The notes beneath the pieces are model-generated. The model was not told where the DNA came from. It made no database searches and saw only the letters and a list, made by a program, of their open reading frames with translations. Shown here in pieces: positions 5,794 through 12,223 of a stretch of 12,223 bases of DNA (the first letter of the stretch is position 1; every line of letters starts with the position of its first letter). A program made the position numbers and the translations under genes. Source of the stretch: an uncultured Mucispirillum sp. (GTDB taxonomy: Bacteria > Chrysiogenota > Deferribacteres > Deferribacterales > Mucispirillaceae); the NCBI GenBank assembly GCA_937890655.1, contig CALADT010000043.1, positions 1 through 12,223 on the forward strand. Reading direction: 5' to 3'.

Positions 5794-6543
5794 ATGAAAA
5801 AACTTGTGTTGTTGCTTGTTTTTATATGGTTTAATACAACTTGTTTTGCTTCTAATATGACTACTTTTAATATTATTGATAATGAATGCGTTGTTTTTAT
5901 TCAAGGTTCTAATATTAATAGTAGTATTAATGCCCCTCTTGAAATATTTCTTAATACTGTTACAAAATCTAACTTACAAGTATGGTATATTAAAAAAGAC
6001 CAATATTCAAGAATAAAATTTAATAATAATACATACTGCGAATTAAAGTCATACTCTGATACAAGCAACGAAGTATTGCTTTATAAAAAAGGCAGGTCAT
6101 ATTATAAAATTGATTTACTTGATGAAAATATATCCTCAAAAGTAAACACGTATTTTGGCAGAAAAATATACCCTATTTTTGATAAACGTAGTAAAGAAAA
6201 ATATGAAAAATCATACGAAGGTGTTATTTATATTAACCATAACGAAAAAGAAATTTATGATTTAACAAATGGATATTTAGATGATGATGAACAATCTATT
6301 TATTTTGAAACACAAGATAATCTTAGAAAACAACTTATATCCAACTTAAACGCTTTAAAAATCCCTTTTAAGGAAGCACATGAAAGCATAAAATATATAT
6401 CATTTCCTAATAACTATAAAATTACTCTTGACGGGTTAGGTGGTAATGTTATACTTTTCAGGCAAGGCAAAACTCCAGAAGTTATGCCACTTTCATCTAT
6501 TGATTTAAGAAAACTAAATACTTTTTTTAAAAAAGGAAAATAA
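5794..6543 (+). CDS. Exported protein of unknown function
   Basis: The family is not recognised. The 249-residue protein starts with a Sec signal: MKK, hydrophobic LVLLLVFIWF, and probable signal peptidase I cleavage after CFA (about residue 19). The mature part is polar, Asn- and Lys-rich, with predicted beta strands and the Cys pair C32 and C82. The end reads NYKITLDGLGGNVILF, then PLSSIDLRKLNTFF. This loosely recalls the last strand of FtsQ-type beta domains, but the similarity is too weak to name. The ATG follows AGAGGG at good spacing. It is first in a plus-strand operon with only 3 bp before the next gene, and the third gene is a hydrogenase maturation protease. The linkage may mean a periplasmic role related to hydrogenase, or mere co-transcription. 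Confidence 0.8.
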   Translation: MKKLVLLLVFIWFNTTCFASNMTTFNIIDNECVVFIQGSNINSSINAPLEIFLNTVTKSNLQVWYIKKDQYSRIKFNNNTYCELKSYSDTSNEVLLYKKGRSYYKIDLLDENISSKVNTYFGRKIYPIFDKRSKEKYEKSYEGVIYINHNEKEIYDLTNGYLDDDEQSIYFETQDNLRKQLISNLNALKIPFKEAHESIKYISFPNNYKITLDGLGGNVILFRQGKTPEVMPLSSIDLRKLNTFFKKGK

Positions 6544-6546
6544 CAA

Positions 6547-6843
6547 ATGGTAACATTATTTAAAATGAGTAAATCAGAAGGAATGCTAGTTAAAGCATAT
6601 TGTAAAGACGGAGAAGTTATTACAGGGCTTGTTTCTAGATATATTAAACCGGAAGATAACCTAAAGGATAGGACAACAGGCGTAATAGAGATTGATAAAA
6701 AAAGCCATTATGTTGTATTAAAACAGCATGAACTTGATAAGCTAGAAGTTTTTGACCCATCTTCTGGTTTGCCTGTATCTACAAAACCTACTACTTTAGA
6801 TAGGTTTACATATTTTATGCTTGGTAGAGATATAAATAAATAA
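6547..6843 (+). CDS. Small conserved-looking protein of unknown function (98 residues)
   Basis: The family is not recognised. There is no signal peptide or membrane segment, so it is probably cytoplasmic. The N-terminal 70 residues alternate hydrophobic and polar residues with turns (LVKAYCKDGEVITGLVSRY, then GVIEIDKKSHYVVLKQHE). This could make a small Sm- or SH3-like beta barrel, an impression from pattern only. A Pro/Thr-rich link and a short helix end the protein. AAGGA precedes the ATG by about 9 bases. It lies 3 bp after the exported-protein gene and 12 bp before the hydrogenase protease, so it is surely in the same transcript. One Cys (C19) is present; there is no metal-binding motif. 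Confidence 0.75.
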   Translation: MVTLFKMSKSEGMLVKAYCKDGEVITGLVSRYIKPEDNLKDRTTGVIEIDKKSHYVVLKQHELDKLEVFDPSSGLPVSTKPTTLDRFTYFMLGRDINK

Positions 6844-6855
6844 CATGGAGATAAT

Positions 6856-7329
6856 ATGAAAAAAATTATTGTAATGGGTGTAGGTAACTACATACTAACT
6901 GATGAAGGAATAGGCATACACGTTATTAAAGAATTAGAAAAAATGCAGTGGCCTGAAAATGTGGAAATATACGATGCAGGCACCACTGGTATCCTTTCTT
7001 TTCACAAATTTACAGATGCAGATATTTTAATCGCTATTGATGCTATTGCTTTAAAAGAAGAACCAGGAACCATAAGAATATATAATAAAGAAGATATTAT
7101 GCTTTCAAAAATGCCTATGAAAATCTCCCCACATCAGTTAGGTTTTCAAGAGACACTTTTTCAAGCAGAACTCCATTCCCACAGCCCAGAAATTGTTACA
7201 CTTATTGGTGTTGTGCCGGAATCATATGCAGAAGGCACAGAGCTTTCAGAATGTATTCAAGAAGTTTTACCTGATGTTATTAAATTAACTATTGAATACA
7301 TTAATAAATATGTAGAAGAATACAAATAA
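6856..7329 (+). CDS. hybD: [NiFe]-hydrogenase maturation endopeptidase, HybD/HyaD type
   Basis: Cytoplasmic protease that removes the C-terminal tail of the hydrogenase large subunit once nickel is in place, the last step in making the [NiFe] site. The 157-residue protein shows the family opening GVGNYILTDEGIGIHV. It has the three residues that bind nickel in E. coli HybD: E17, D62 (in AIDAIALK) and H93 (in KISPHQLGFQE). It also has the DAGTTG motif (40-45) and VTLIGVVPES near the C-terminus. Its length is normal and nothing appears missing. GGAG lies 8 bases before the ATG. It ends a three-gene operon and is followed by a strong terminator. No hydrogenase structural gene or other hyp gene is in the window, so its substrate is encoded elsewhere. 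This separation is notable because these proteases usually sit beside their large subunit. Confidence 0.95.
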   Translation: MKKIIVMGVGNYILTDEGIGIHVIKELEKMQWPENVEIYDAGTTGILSFHKFTDADILIAIDAIALKEEPGTIRIYNKEDIMLSKMPMKISPHQLGFQETLFQAELHSHSPEIVTLIGVVPESYAEGTELSECIQEVLPDVIKLTIEYINKYVEEYK

Positions 7330-7336
7330 TTTTAAT

Positions 7337-7372
7337 AAAAGTAAGCTAAAAACTTTTGGCTTACTTTTTTTT
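7337..7372 (+). terminator. Rho-independent terminator of the hydrogenase-protease operon
   Basis: The arms AAAAGTAAGC (7337-7346) and GCTTACTTTT (7359-7368) pair perfectly and extend inward through a G-T wobble and three A-T pairs. A run of eight T (7365-7372) follows. It begins 8 bp after the stop codon. There is A-rich sequence on the left arm, but the plus-strand orientation is clear. Confidence 0.88.
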
Positions 7373-7472
7373 ACTTATCTTTTTTATTTCATTTATTATT
7401 ATCTTTTTTAACACTTATAATCTATAATAATTTTTAGCTTTAATATAAGTTATTAATAAATATAGTAATATC

Positions 7473-7512
7473 TATACTTATTAATTTTTATAAAAACAAC
7501 TTATAATTTTAT
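7473..7512 (+). repeat. Imperfect direct repeat, copy A
   Basis: This 40-bp copy matches copy B at 37 of 40 positions, with a 2-base gap and a start-to-start distance of 110 bp. It begins TATACTTATTAA and ends TTATAATTTTAT. It contains the inverted pair TATAAAA (7489-7495) and TTTTATA (7507-7513). Low-complexity sequence weakens the case, but the order is kept across the whole length. Confidence 0.6.
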
Positions 7513-7582
7513 AGATAGTTTTATATAAACCATTGATATATAATATTTTTATAATTACTATAATATTATTTCAAAGTGATAT

Positions 7583-7624
7583 TATACTTATTAAGTTTTA
7601 TTTAAAAATAATTTATAATTTTAT
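7583..7624 (+). repeat. Imperfect direct repeat, copy B
   Basis: This 42-bp partner of copy A differs by three substitutions (one T to G, two C to T) and a 2-base insertion. No third full copy was seen in the window; only the first 13 bases recur near 4005-4017. Its role is unknown. Confidence 0.6.
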
Positions 7625-7737
7625 TATAAACTAAATACTTTATTTACTGCAATTATTAAATGAATAGATAAAAACATAATAGCATAATAAATACTATAAA
7701 AAGCCAATAAACTTATAAAATTTTCATGGTAATAATA

Positions 7738-9999
7738 CTAATTTATAGGGCTTTCAAGCACTTCCACCGGTTTATAATATTTTTTACATTCTTCGTTTAT
7801 ACCACTTCTGCATTCTGCCACTGTGTTTTTATCAAATAAAAATCGTTCTGTTAAAAATTTATAGTTTTTATAGTCTGCACCATTTTTTTCATCAACTGTT
7901 GCGTTACTATATTTACTTTCAAATTCTTCTTTTGCAAGCATAAGTGCTGTTTTACCGTTTTTGTTAGTTAAAGTATCATCTGCACCCCTTGCAATAAGCA
8001 TCATAACTATTAATTTATTACCACTTTTTGCAGCTTCCATTAATAACGTGTTACCTTCACTACCATAAACTGCGTTAATATCTAGTTTACTATTATCTAA
8101 CAGTGCAAGAAAAACTTTATTTTTATTATAAGGAGCCTTTGCACAGTAATATATTGCTGGGTTATTATCGTTATCAAGTAAATCCACATTTGCTCCACTG
8201 CTTATAAGCTCCAACACTAAATCATAACTTTTATATTTACCTAATGCTGCAATATGTAGTGGTGCTTTGCCATCTTTATTCTTTAAGTTTGGGTCTGCCC
8301 CTTTAGAAACTGCATGTGCTAACACTGTTCTTATATAACCTTGCCCAAGATTATTTTCACACTGCTCTTTTACTAATATATGTAAAAAATCACTATATTT
8401 TGCCCAATTAAGAGAAACTTCTCTATCTATAAATATTTTAGAAAGTTCTACTCTGTTATTTTGGTCTTTTTCATCTGTAAAACTGCCTACCACATCATAT
8501 ACAAGGTTTGGCACATTATTCAGTTTTGCTCCTGATGAAACAAGCTTTGCAAAAACATCAGCATTGCCACCTTTTGCTGCATAATATACAGGGTAATGAC
8601 CCATAATCTCTTTATTTAAATCAATTTTATTTTCTAATGCTTTATTAATTAGTGATGTATCACCAAAAACACCACCTAAAAGTAATAAACTTTCACCGTT
8701 ACTTAATGATAAATAAGCAATAGATTTTTTATAACCATGTTTTTCTGCAATTTTTAATGGCGTTTTACCCTTATTATTTTTTATGGTTTTATCAGGGCTT
8801 CCTGTTAGTAATGATGTAACATTATCTAATTCTGCAGCAATATGAAGTGGTGTATTACCGTCTTTATTCTGAATATTAATATTCGGCTTATAGCTTGAAT
8901 ATATTTTATAATAATCTTGTGGGCGAATATGTAAAACAGTGTTACCCTTGTTATCTTTTGCGTTTATATCTGCATTATTTTCCATTAAAACTGCAAGGCT
9001 TTCTTTTATATGTTCAATATTGTTTTCAGAAGAATTATGAATATAAAAAAGTGGTGTTCTGCCATTTATATCCTTAGCACTAACACTTGCACCTTTAAAA
9101 ATTAAATATCTAATAAACCCTGCGTCGTGGTCAGGCCTTGATAATGTAATCATTAAAGGAGTTACTTTTTCACTACCTGATGCCTCATCTACTTTTGCAT
9201 TTTTATCAATTAAAAACCTTGCAAGCTCATAATAGCCTTTTGATATAGCAGTAAATAATAGCGTGTTACCTGCACCGTCTTTTTTATTAATATCTGCACC
9301 ACTTTCTAAAAGCATACTAGCTTTTTGGCTTTGGTTATTTTTCACAGCTTCAAAAAGCGGCCTTGTTGCGTTATCTACAAGTATATTAAAATCAGCATTA
9401 TATTTGCTTAATAACTTAATCATTTTTTCATCTTTTGCATAAAATATTGCAGGGTATGATTTATGGCCGTATTTGTTAGAATCAGCACCTTTTGTTAAAA
9501 GCTGTTCTGCCATATAATTGTTATTTGTATAAACAGCATAAGTTAGTGGGGTCATTTCCACATGCTTAATACTATCTGTATCTTGAACTTCTATGAAACC
9601 TGTGTTATTAATAGCTATATCTTTTTGGTTTAAAACTAAATCAAAAAGCTCTTTTTCGTTGCCTGCTATAATAAGATGAAGTAGCGTAGTTTTATATGTA
9701 GAATTATCTTTTTGTTTGACACTATAAGATATGTTAGGGTTTACACCTTTATCAAGTAAAGTTTTTGCTTTTTGGGTATCATTTATAAAAACAGACTGTA
9801 TCAGCTGGTTTTCATCTTCATTTAATAAGTCATCTTTCATAAATTGATTTAATACACTAGCAGTATCACCAGACTCACCTGTTAATGCTTCATGGGCTAT
9901 TAAATCACTATTTTCTATGATTTCCTCTGCTGATGTTTGAGCATAAGAATTTAAAGCAATACAAAAATAAAATACAAATAATAATATATATTTATACAC
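7738..9999 (-). CDS. Secreted ankyrin-repeat protein (about 15 repeats)
   Basis: The 753-residue protein has a Sec signal (YKYILLFVFYFCIALNSYA, probable cleavage after residue 20), so the ankyrin solenoid is periplasmic or secreted rather than cytoplasmic. Repeats are visible from about residue 63 to 690. Clear cores include TPLTYAVYTNN (150), RPLFEAVKNN (213), NTLLFTAISKGYYELA (245), RTPLFYIHN (314), NTPLHIAAELDN (382), KTPLKIAEKHGY (412), APLHIAALGKY (579), NTLLMEAAKSGN (650) and KTALMLAKEE (683), often preceded by GAD-x-N turns. A stretch near 495-560 is degenerate. The tail ends with C730-x7-C738, the same spacing as in the nearby Sel1-repeat proteins. The start is GTG at 9999, with GGTGA just upstream. 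An ATG at 10010 is out of frame. Ankyrin solenoids bind proteins; the partner is unknown. The gene appears monocistronic. Confidence 0.92.
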   Translation of the reverse strand: MYKYILLFVFYFCIALNSYAQTSAEEIIENSDLIAHEALTGESGDTASVLNQFMKDDLLNEDENQLIQSVFINDTQKAKTLLDKGVNPNISYSVKQKDNSTYKTTLLHLIIAGNEKELFDLVLNQKDIAINNTGFIEVQDTDSIKHVEMTPLTYAVYTNNNYMAEQLLTKGADSNKYGHKSYPAIFYAKDEKMIKLLSKYNADFNILVDNATRPLFEAVKNNQSQKASMLLESGADINKKDGAGNTLLFTAISKGYYELARFLIDKNAKVDEASGSEKVTPLMITLSRPDHDAGFIRYLIFKGASVSAKDINGRTPLFYIHNSSENNIEHIKESLAVLMENNADINAKDNKGNTVLHIRPQDYYKIYSSYKPNINIQNKDGNTPLHIAAELDNVTSLLTGSPDKTIKNNKGKTPLKIAEKHGYKKSIAYLSLSNGESLLLLGGVFGDTSLINKALENKIDLNKEIMGHYPVYYAAKGGNADVFAKLVSSGAKLNNVPNLVYDVVGSFTDEKDQNNRVELSKIFIDREVSLNWAKYSDFLHILVKEQCENNLGQGYIRTVLAHAVSKGADPNLKNKDGKAPLHIAALGKYKSYDLVLELISSGANVDLLDNDNNPAIYYCAKAPYNKNKVFLALLDNSKLDINAVYGSEGNTLLMEAAKSGNKLIVMMLIARGADDTLTNKNGKTALMLAKEEFESKYSNATVDEKNGADYKNYKFLTERFLFDKNTVAECRSGINEECKKYYKPVEVLESPIN

Positions 10000-10109
10000 A
10001 ACTTCACCATACTTTTTATAATATATAATACCATAACTTAATACATATAATAAAAAAATACAATTAAAATTTTATAAAATATTTATGTTGCTACTAAAAA
10101 TATACAAAA

Positions 10110-10931
10110 TTAACTTTCAATATTTTCTTCGTCTTCCATATAGCCAAATTTTCCGGAAAGTATAGCAGCATATTCTATAAGCATAGGTGCTATTTCTTCT
10201 TCTATCCTTTCCATACTCATACGCACTTTAGGGCCGGAAACACTTATACCTGCAATAACTTTCCCCATAAAGTCAAGTATAGGAACAGCAACACAGTGAA
10301 CATCTTCTTCATATTCTTCTAAATCTAAAGCATATGCTCGTTCTCTTATTTTATTAATATCTTCCAAAAGCTCATCAATATTACCCACTGTTTTATCAGT
10401 TAGTTTTCTAAAAACTTTGTTTTCATATAACGACATAATGTCTTTATCTTCAAATGTGGAAAGCTGTGCTTTACCAATAGCAGTGGCATAAGCCGGGCCA
10501 ACATTACCAATACGTGGCATAACTCTTACAGGTTCATCAGTTTCTATTACATCTAGATAAACCACATTACTATGACGTAAAACACCTATATATGTGGATT
10601 CATTAAGTTTATTTTTTAAATCAATTAAAACTTGATTTGAAATATCTATTAAGTTTAATTTACTGATATATGCTTGAGAGATTTGAAATGTTTTTACACC
10701 TAGCCTAAAGTTGCCTGTGTACTTATTATGCTCTACATAACCAAATTTTTCTAAATTAGCCAATAACTTATTTACATTGCTTTTTGTAAGCTCTAAAGTT
10801 GAAACGATTTCACTCATTGAAAGTTCATGGTCGCAATCCCCTAAAAGCTCCAATATATCAATAGCATTGCTAACTGCCTGCACAGCATATTCAGATTTTT
10901 CGCGTTTAACTTTCCCATTGTCTAATCGCAT
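10110..10931 (-). CDS. IclR-family transcriptional regulator
   Basis: The 273-residue cytoplasmic regulator has a winged helix-turn-helix domain (about 15-78: AVQAVSNAIDILELLG, then LSMSEIVSTLELTKSNVNKLLANLEKFGYVEHN) joined to the IclR effector-binding domain (about 95-262). That domain includes ATAIGKAQLS and the EEYEEDVHCVAVPILDFMGKVIAGISVSGP segment typical of the family. The effector is probably a small metabolite such as an organic or aromatic acid, but it cannot be read from the sequence. GGAGG precedes the ATG at 10931, and a near-consensus promoter lies at 10986-11014. It diverges from the DUF362/ferredoxin gene 215 bp away. This is the usual arrangement for an IclR regulator and its target, so control of that gene and of itself is the likely role. 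No strong terminator was seen before the ankyrin gene 110 bp downstream, so some read-through is possible. Confidence 0.94.
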   Translation of the reverse strand: MRLDNGKVKREKSEYAVQAVSNAIDILELLGDCDHELSMSEIVSTLELTKSNVNKLLANLEKFGYVEHNKYTGNFRLGVKTFQISQAYISKLNLIDISNQVLIDLKNKLNESTYIGVLRHSNVVYLDVIETDEPVRVMPRIGNVGPAYATAIGKAQLSTFEDKDIMSLYENKVFRKLTDKTVGNIDELLEDINKIRERAYALDLEEYEEDVHCVAVPILDFMGKVIAGISVSGPKVRMSMERIEEEIAPMLIEYAAILSGKFGYMEDEENIES

Positions 10932-10985
10932 AGAAATCCTCCACTTTGATTATTTTAAAACATTATTCTATCTTCCCTGTTTTTT

Positions 10986-11014
10986 ATTATCCTAATTTAT
11001 ATATTTTTTGTCAA
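10986..11014 (-). promoter_or_regulatory. Promoter of the IclR-family regulator gene
   Basis: On the minus strand TTGACA (11014-11009), a 17-base spacer and GATAAT (10991-10986) differ from consensus by one base in total. The predicted start is near 10979, leaving a leader of about 48 bases with GGAGG before the ATG. Confidence 0.72.
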
Positions 11015-11039
11015 GCACAAATATATTTTTTATAAATAT

Positions 11040-11051
11040 TATTTTAAAATA
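11040..11051. promoter_or_regulatory. Palindrome in the divergent iclR/DUF362 region, possible operator
   Basis: TATTTTAAAATA is a perfect 12-bp palindrome about 26 bp upstream of the regulator's -35 and about 95 bp before the DUF362 start codon. IclR proteins bind short palindromes in such divergent gaps. In DNA of this composition the palindrome could be chance. No clear -35/-10 pair for the plus-strand gene was found; TTGATT (11096-11101) with TAAATT 17 bases on is the best but weak. Confidence 0.25.
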
Positions 11052-11146
11052 TCAATTTATATATACATTTTAATAGTTTATGTATTGTAATTTATTTGAT
11101 TACTTGTTATATTTATATTAAATTGTGCAGAATAAGGAGATAAAAA

Positions 11147-12211
11147 ATGAGTGCAAAAGTTTATTTTTCAAATATGAAATGTAATATAAATAATTCCCCA
11201 TTAAATAAGATTAAGAAATTAATTAATAAGTGTGGTATTACTAATATATACGGCAAAAAGGATATTACAGCAATAAAGTTACATTTTGGAGAATACGGTA
11301 ACACGGCTTTTTTACGCCCTATTTATCTTCGTCCTATTATTGAAACATTAAATAGAATCGGTGCAAAACCGTTTTTAACAGATACAAATACTCTTTATGT
11401 GGGTATGAGAACTAACTCTGTGGACCATTTGCATAACGCTAACCTAAACGGATTTGGCTATTCCACATTACAAACACCAATTATTATTGCAGACGGTTTA
11501 AAAGGGGAGCTTTTTACAAATCTGCCTGTGCCAAACGGTGCTATATATAAGGAAGCAAAAATTGCAGCAGCTATTGCAAGTGCTGATAAACTTTTTGTAA
11601 TAAGCCACTTTAAAGGCCATGAAATGACAGGCTTTGGTGGTGCTATGAAAAACCTTGCTATGGGTTGTGCCAGCCGTGCCGGTAAAAACGAGATGCACTC
11701 AAGTGTAAGGCCAACAGTAAACCCACACTTATGCACTGCCTGTGGAAGATGTAAAATTTCATGCGACTCTAATGCCATAACTATTTCCAAATATGCAAAT
11801 ATAAACCAATCATGTGTAGGTTGTGCAATGTGTATTTCTGCATGCCCAGAACATGCTATAAGTGTAGATTTTAATGTGTCATGTGATACATTACAGCAGA
11901 AAATAGTTGAGTATGCCGTAGCAGTCCATAACCATTTTAAGGAAGTAATTTATGTTAATGTGCTAACATCTATTGTACCTGCCTGCGACTGTCATGGTGG
12001 TAACGATGCACCACTTGTGCATGATATAGGGTTTATGTCATCTACTGACCCTGTTGCCATAGATAAAGCAAGCTATGATATGGTATTAAAAACAGCAGGA
12101 AAAGACGTTTTCCAAGAAAAATGGCAATACCTAAACCCACAAGATAGCTTTAACCACGCACAAAAAATAGGGTTTGGTAGTTTAGATTATACTCTTGAAA
12201 TTGTAAAATAA
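11147..12211 (+). CDS. DUF362-domain iron-sulfur protein with two [4Fe-4S] ferredoxin motifs
   Basis: The 354-residue protein belongs to the uncharacterised Fe-S centre family with a DUF362 domain (COG2768-like). The DUF362 part shows IKLHFGEYGN (about 44), DTNTLYVGMR (79-88), SHFKGHEMTGFGGAMKN (153-169) with MGCASRAGK after it, and near the end TDPVAIDKASYD. It is interrupted by a bacterial ferredoxin insert: C196-x2-C199-x2-C202-x3-C206 and C223-x2-C226-x2-C229-x3-C233-Pro. The first cluster motif lacks the usual Pro after its last Cys (Asp instead). There is no signal peptide, so it is cytoplasmic. AAGGAG lies 7 bases before the ATG. The reaction is unknown; two [4Fe-4S] clusters imply electron transfer. 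It is divergent from an IclR regulator, its likely controller. The length is normal for the family, and the gene is complete within the window. Confidence 0.9.
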   Translation: MSAKVYFSNMKCNINNSPLNKIKKLINKCGITNIYGKKDITAIKLHFGEYGNTAFLRPIYLRPIIETLNRIGAKPFLTDTNTLYVGMRTNSVDHLHNANLNGFGYSTLQTPIIIADGLKGELFTNLPVPNGAIYKEAKIAAAIASADKLFVISHFKGHEMTGFGGAMKNLAMGCASRAGKNEMHSSVRPTVNPHLCTACGRCKISCDSNAITISKYANINQSCVGCAMCISACPEHAISVDFNVSCDTLQQKIVEYAVAVHNHFKEVIYVNVLTSIVPACDCHGGNDAPLVHDIGFMSSTDPVAIDKASYDMVLKTAGKDVFQEKWQYLNPQDSFNHAQKIGFGSLDYTLEIVK

Positions 12212-12223
12212 TAGAAATTAAAG

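Larger units (their letters stand above)
7373..7737. other. Gene-free, extremely AT-rich intergenic region
   Basis: This 365-bp gap between converging transcripts has almost no G or C and no open frame with a ribosome site. The only structure seen is the direct repeat pair at 7473-7512 and 7583-7624 and several AT-only palindromes, such as TAATATT...AATATTA (7541-7568). No GC-bearing terminator for the ankyrin gene, which ends at 7738, was found here. Confidence 0.7.

Noticed and set aside
5794..6543. FtsQ-like cell division protein
   Set aside because: Only the last strand loosely resembles FtsQ; there is no POTRA-type start, the signal looks cleavable, and no cell-division neighbours are present.
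8895..9077. Plus-strand open frame inside the ankyrin gene
   Set aside because: It overlaps clear ankyrin repeats and its Tyr/Leu-rich translation is an antisense artefact.
11458..11790. Minus-strand open frame of about 110 codons opposite the DUF362 gene
   Set aside because: It is an antisense shadow of a clearly conserved Fe-S protein; its translation shows no domain and no upstream ribosome site.

Overview
This is an AT-rich stretch of a bacterial chromosome. Several exported proteins carry lipoprotein or Sec signal peptides, and two are rich in paired cysteines suited to an oxidising periplasm. Together with a [NiFe]-hydrogenase maturation protease, a clostridial-type 2[4Fe-4S] ferredoxin and a ferredoxin-fused DUF362 protein, this points to a diderm (Gram-negative) anaerobic or microaerophilic, probably host-associated organism. 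A Deferribacterota bacterium such as Mucispirillum would fit, but that is a tentative guess from gene content and base composition, not from any marker gene.

Layout. Positions 1-1980, all minus strand, form a sulfur and iron-sulfur block: a 2[4Fe-4S] ferredoxin, serine acetyltransferase (cysE), an Rrf2/IscR-type regulator, and the first 183 codons of a cysteine desulfurase cut by the left edge. cysE, iscR and the desulfurase are spaced by 10 and 25 bp and look like one operon. It makes the cysteine precursor O-acetylserine, senses Fe-S status, and mobilises sulfur from cysteine. A consensus promoter lies just after the ferredoxin stop codon. It has GTTAT/ATAAC repeats in its spacer and is followed by a terminator-like hairpin before cysE, which suggests an attenuated or operator-controlled leader.

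Positions 2100-5700, minus strand, encode three exported lipoproteins: a 612-residue protein with Ig-like (BIG2-like) domains, and a two-gene operon of Sel1-like repeat proteins whose repeats carry strictly spaced C-x7-C pairs, as in the Helicobacter Hcp family. The 612-residue gene has a run of nine G residues just after its signal peptide. One base lost or gained gives an almost immediate stop, the pattern of a phase-variable contingency locus.

Positions 5794-7372, plus strand, form a tight three-gene operon ending in a strong terminator: an unrecognised exported protein, an unrecognised 98-residue protein, and a HybD-type hydrogenase maturation protease with all three expected nickel ligands. 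About 365 bp of gene-free, extremely AT-rich DNA with one imperfect direct repeat pair follows.

Positions 7738-9999, minus strand, encode a 753-residue secreted ankyrin-repeat protein that itself ends in a C-x7-C pair. Positions 10110-12211 hold an IclR-family regulator divergent from a DUF362/2x[4Fe-4S] protein, probably a regulator-target pair.

No transposase, tRNA, rRNA, CRISPR array or prophage gene was seen. The most noteworthy points are the G9 tract, the cysE leader, and the concentration of exported disulfide- and repeat-rich proteins around the hydrogenase-protease operon.
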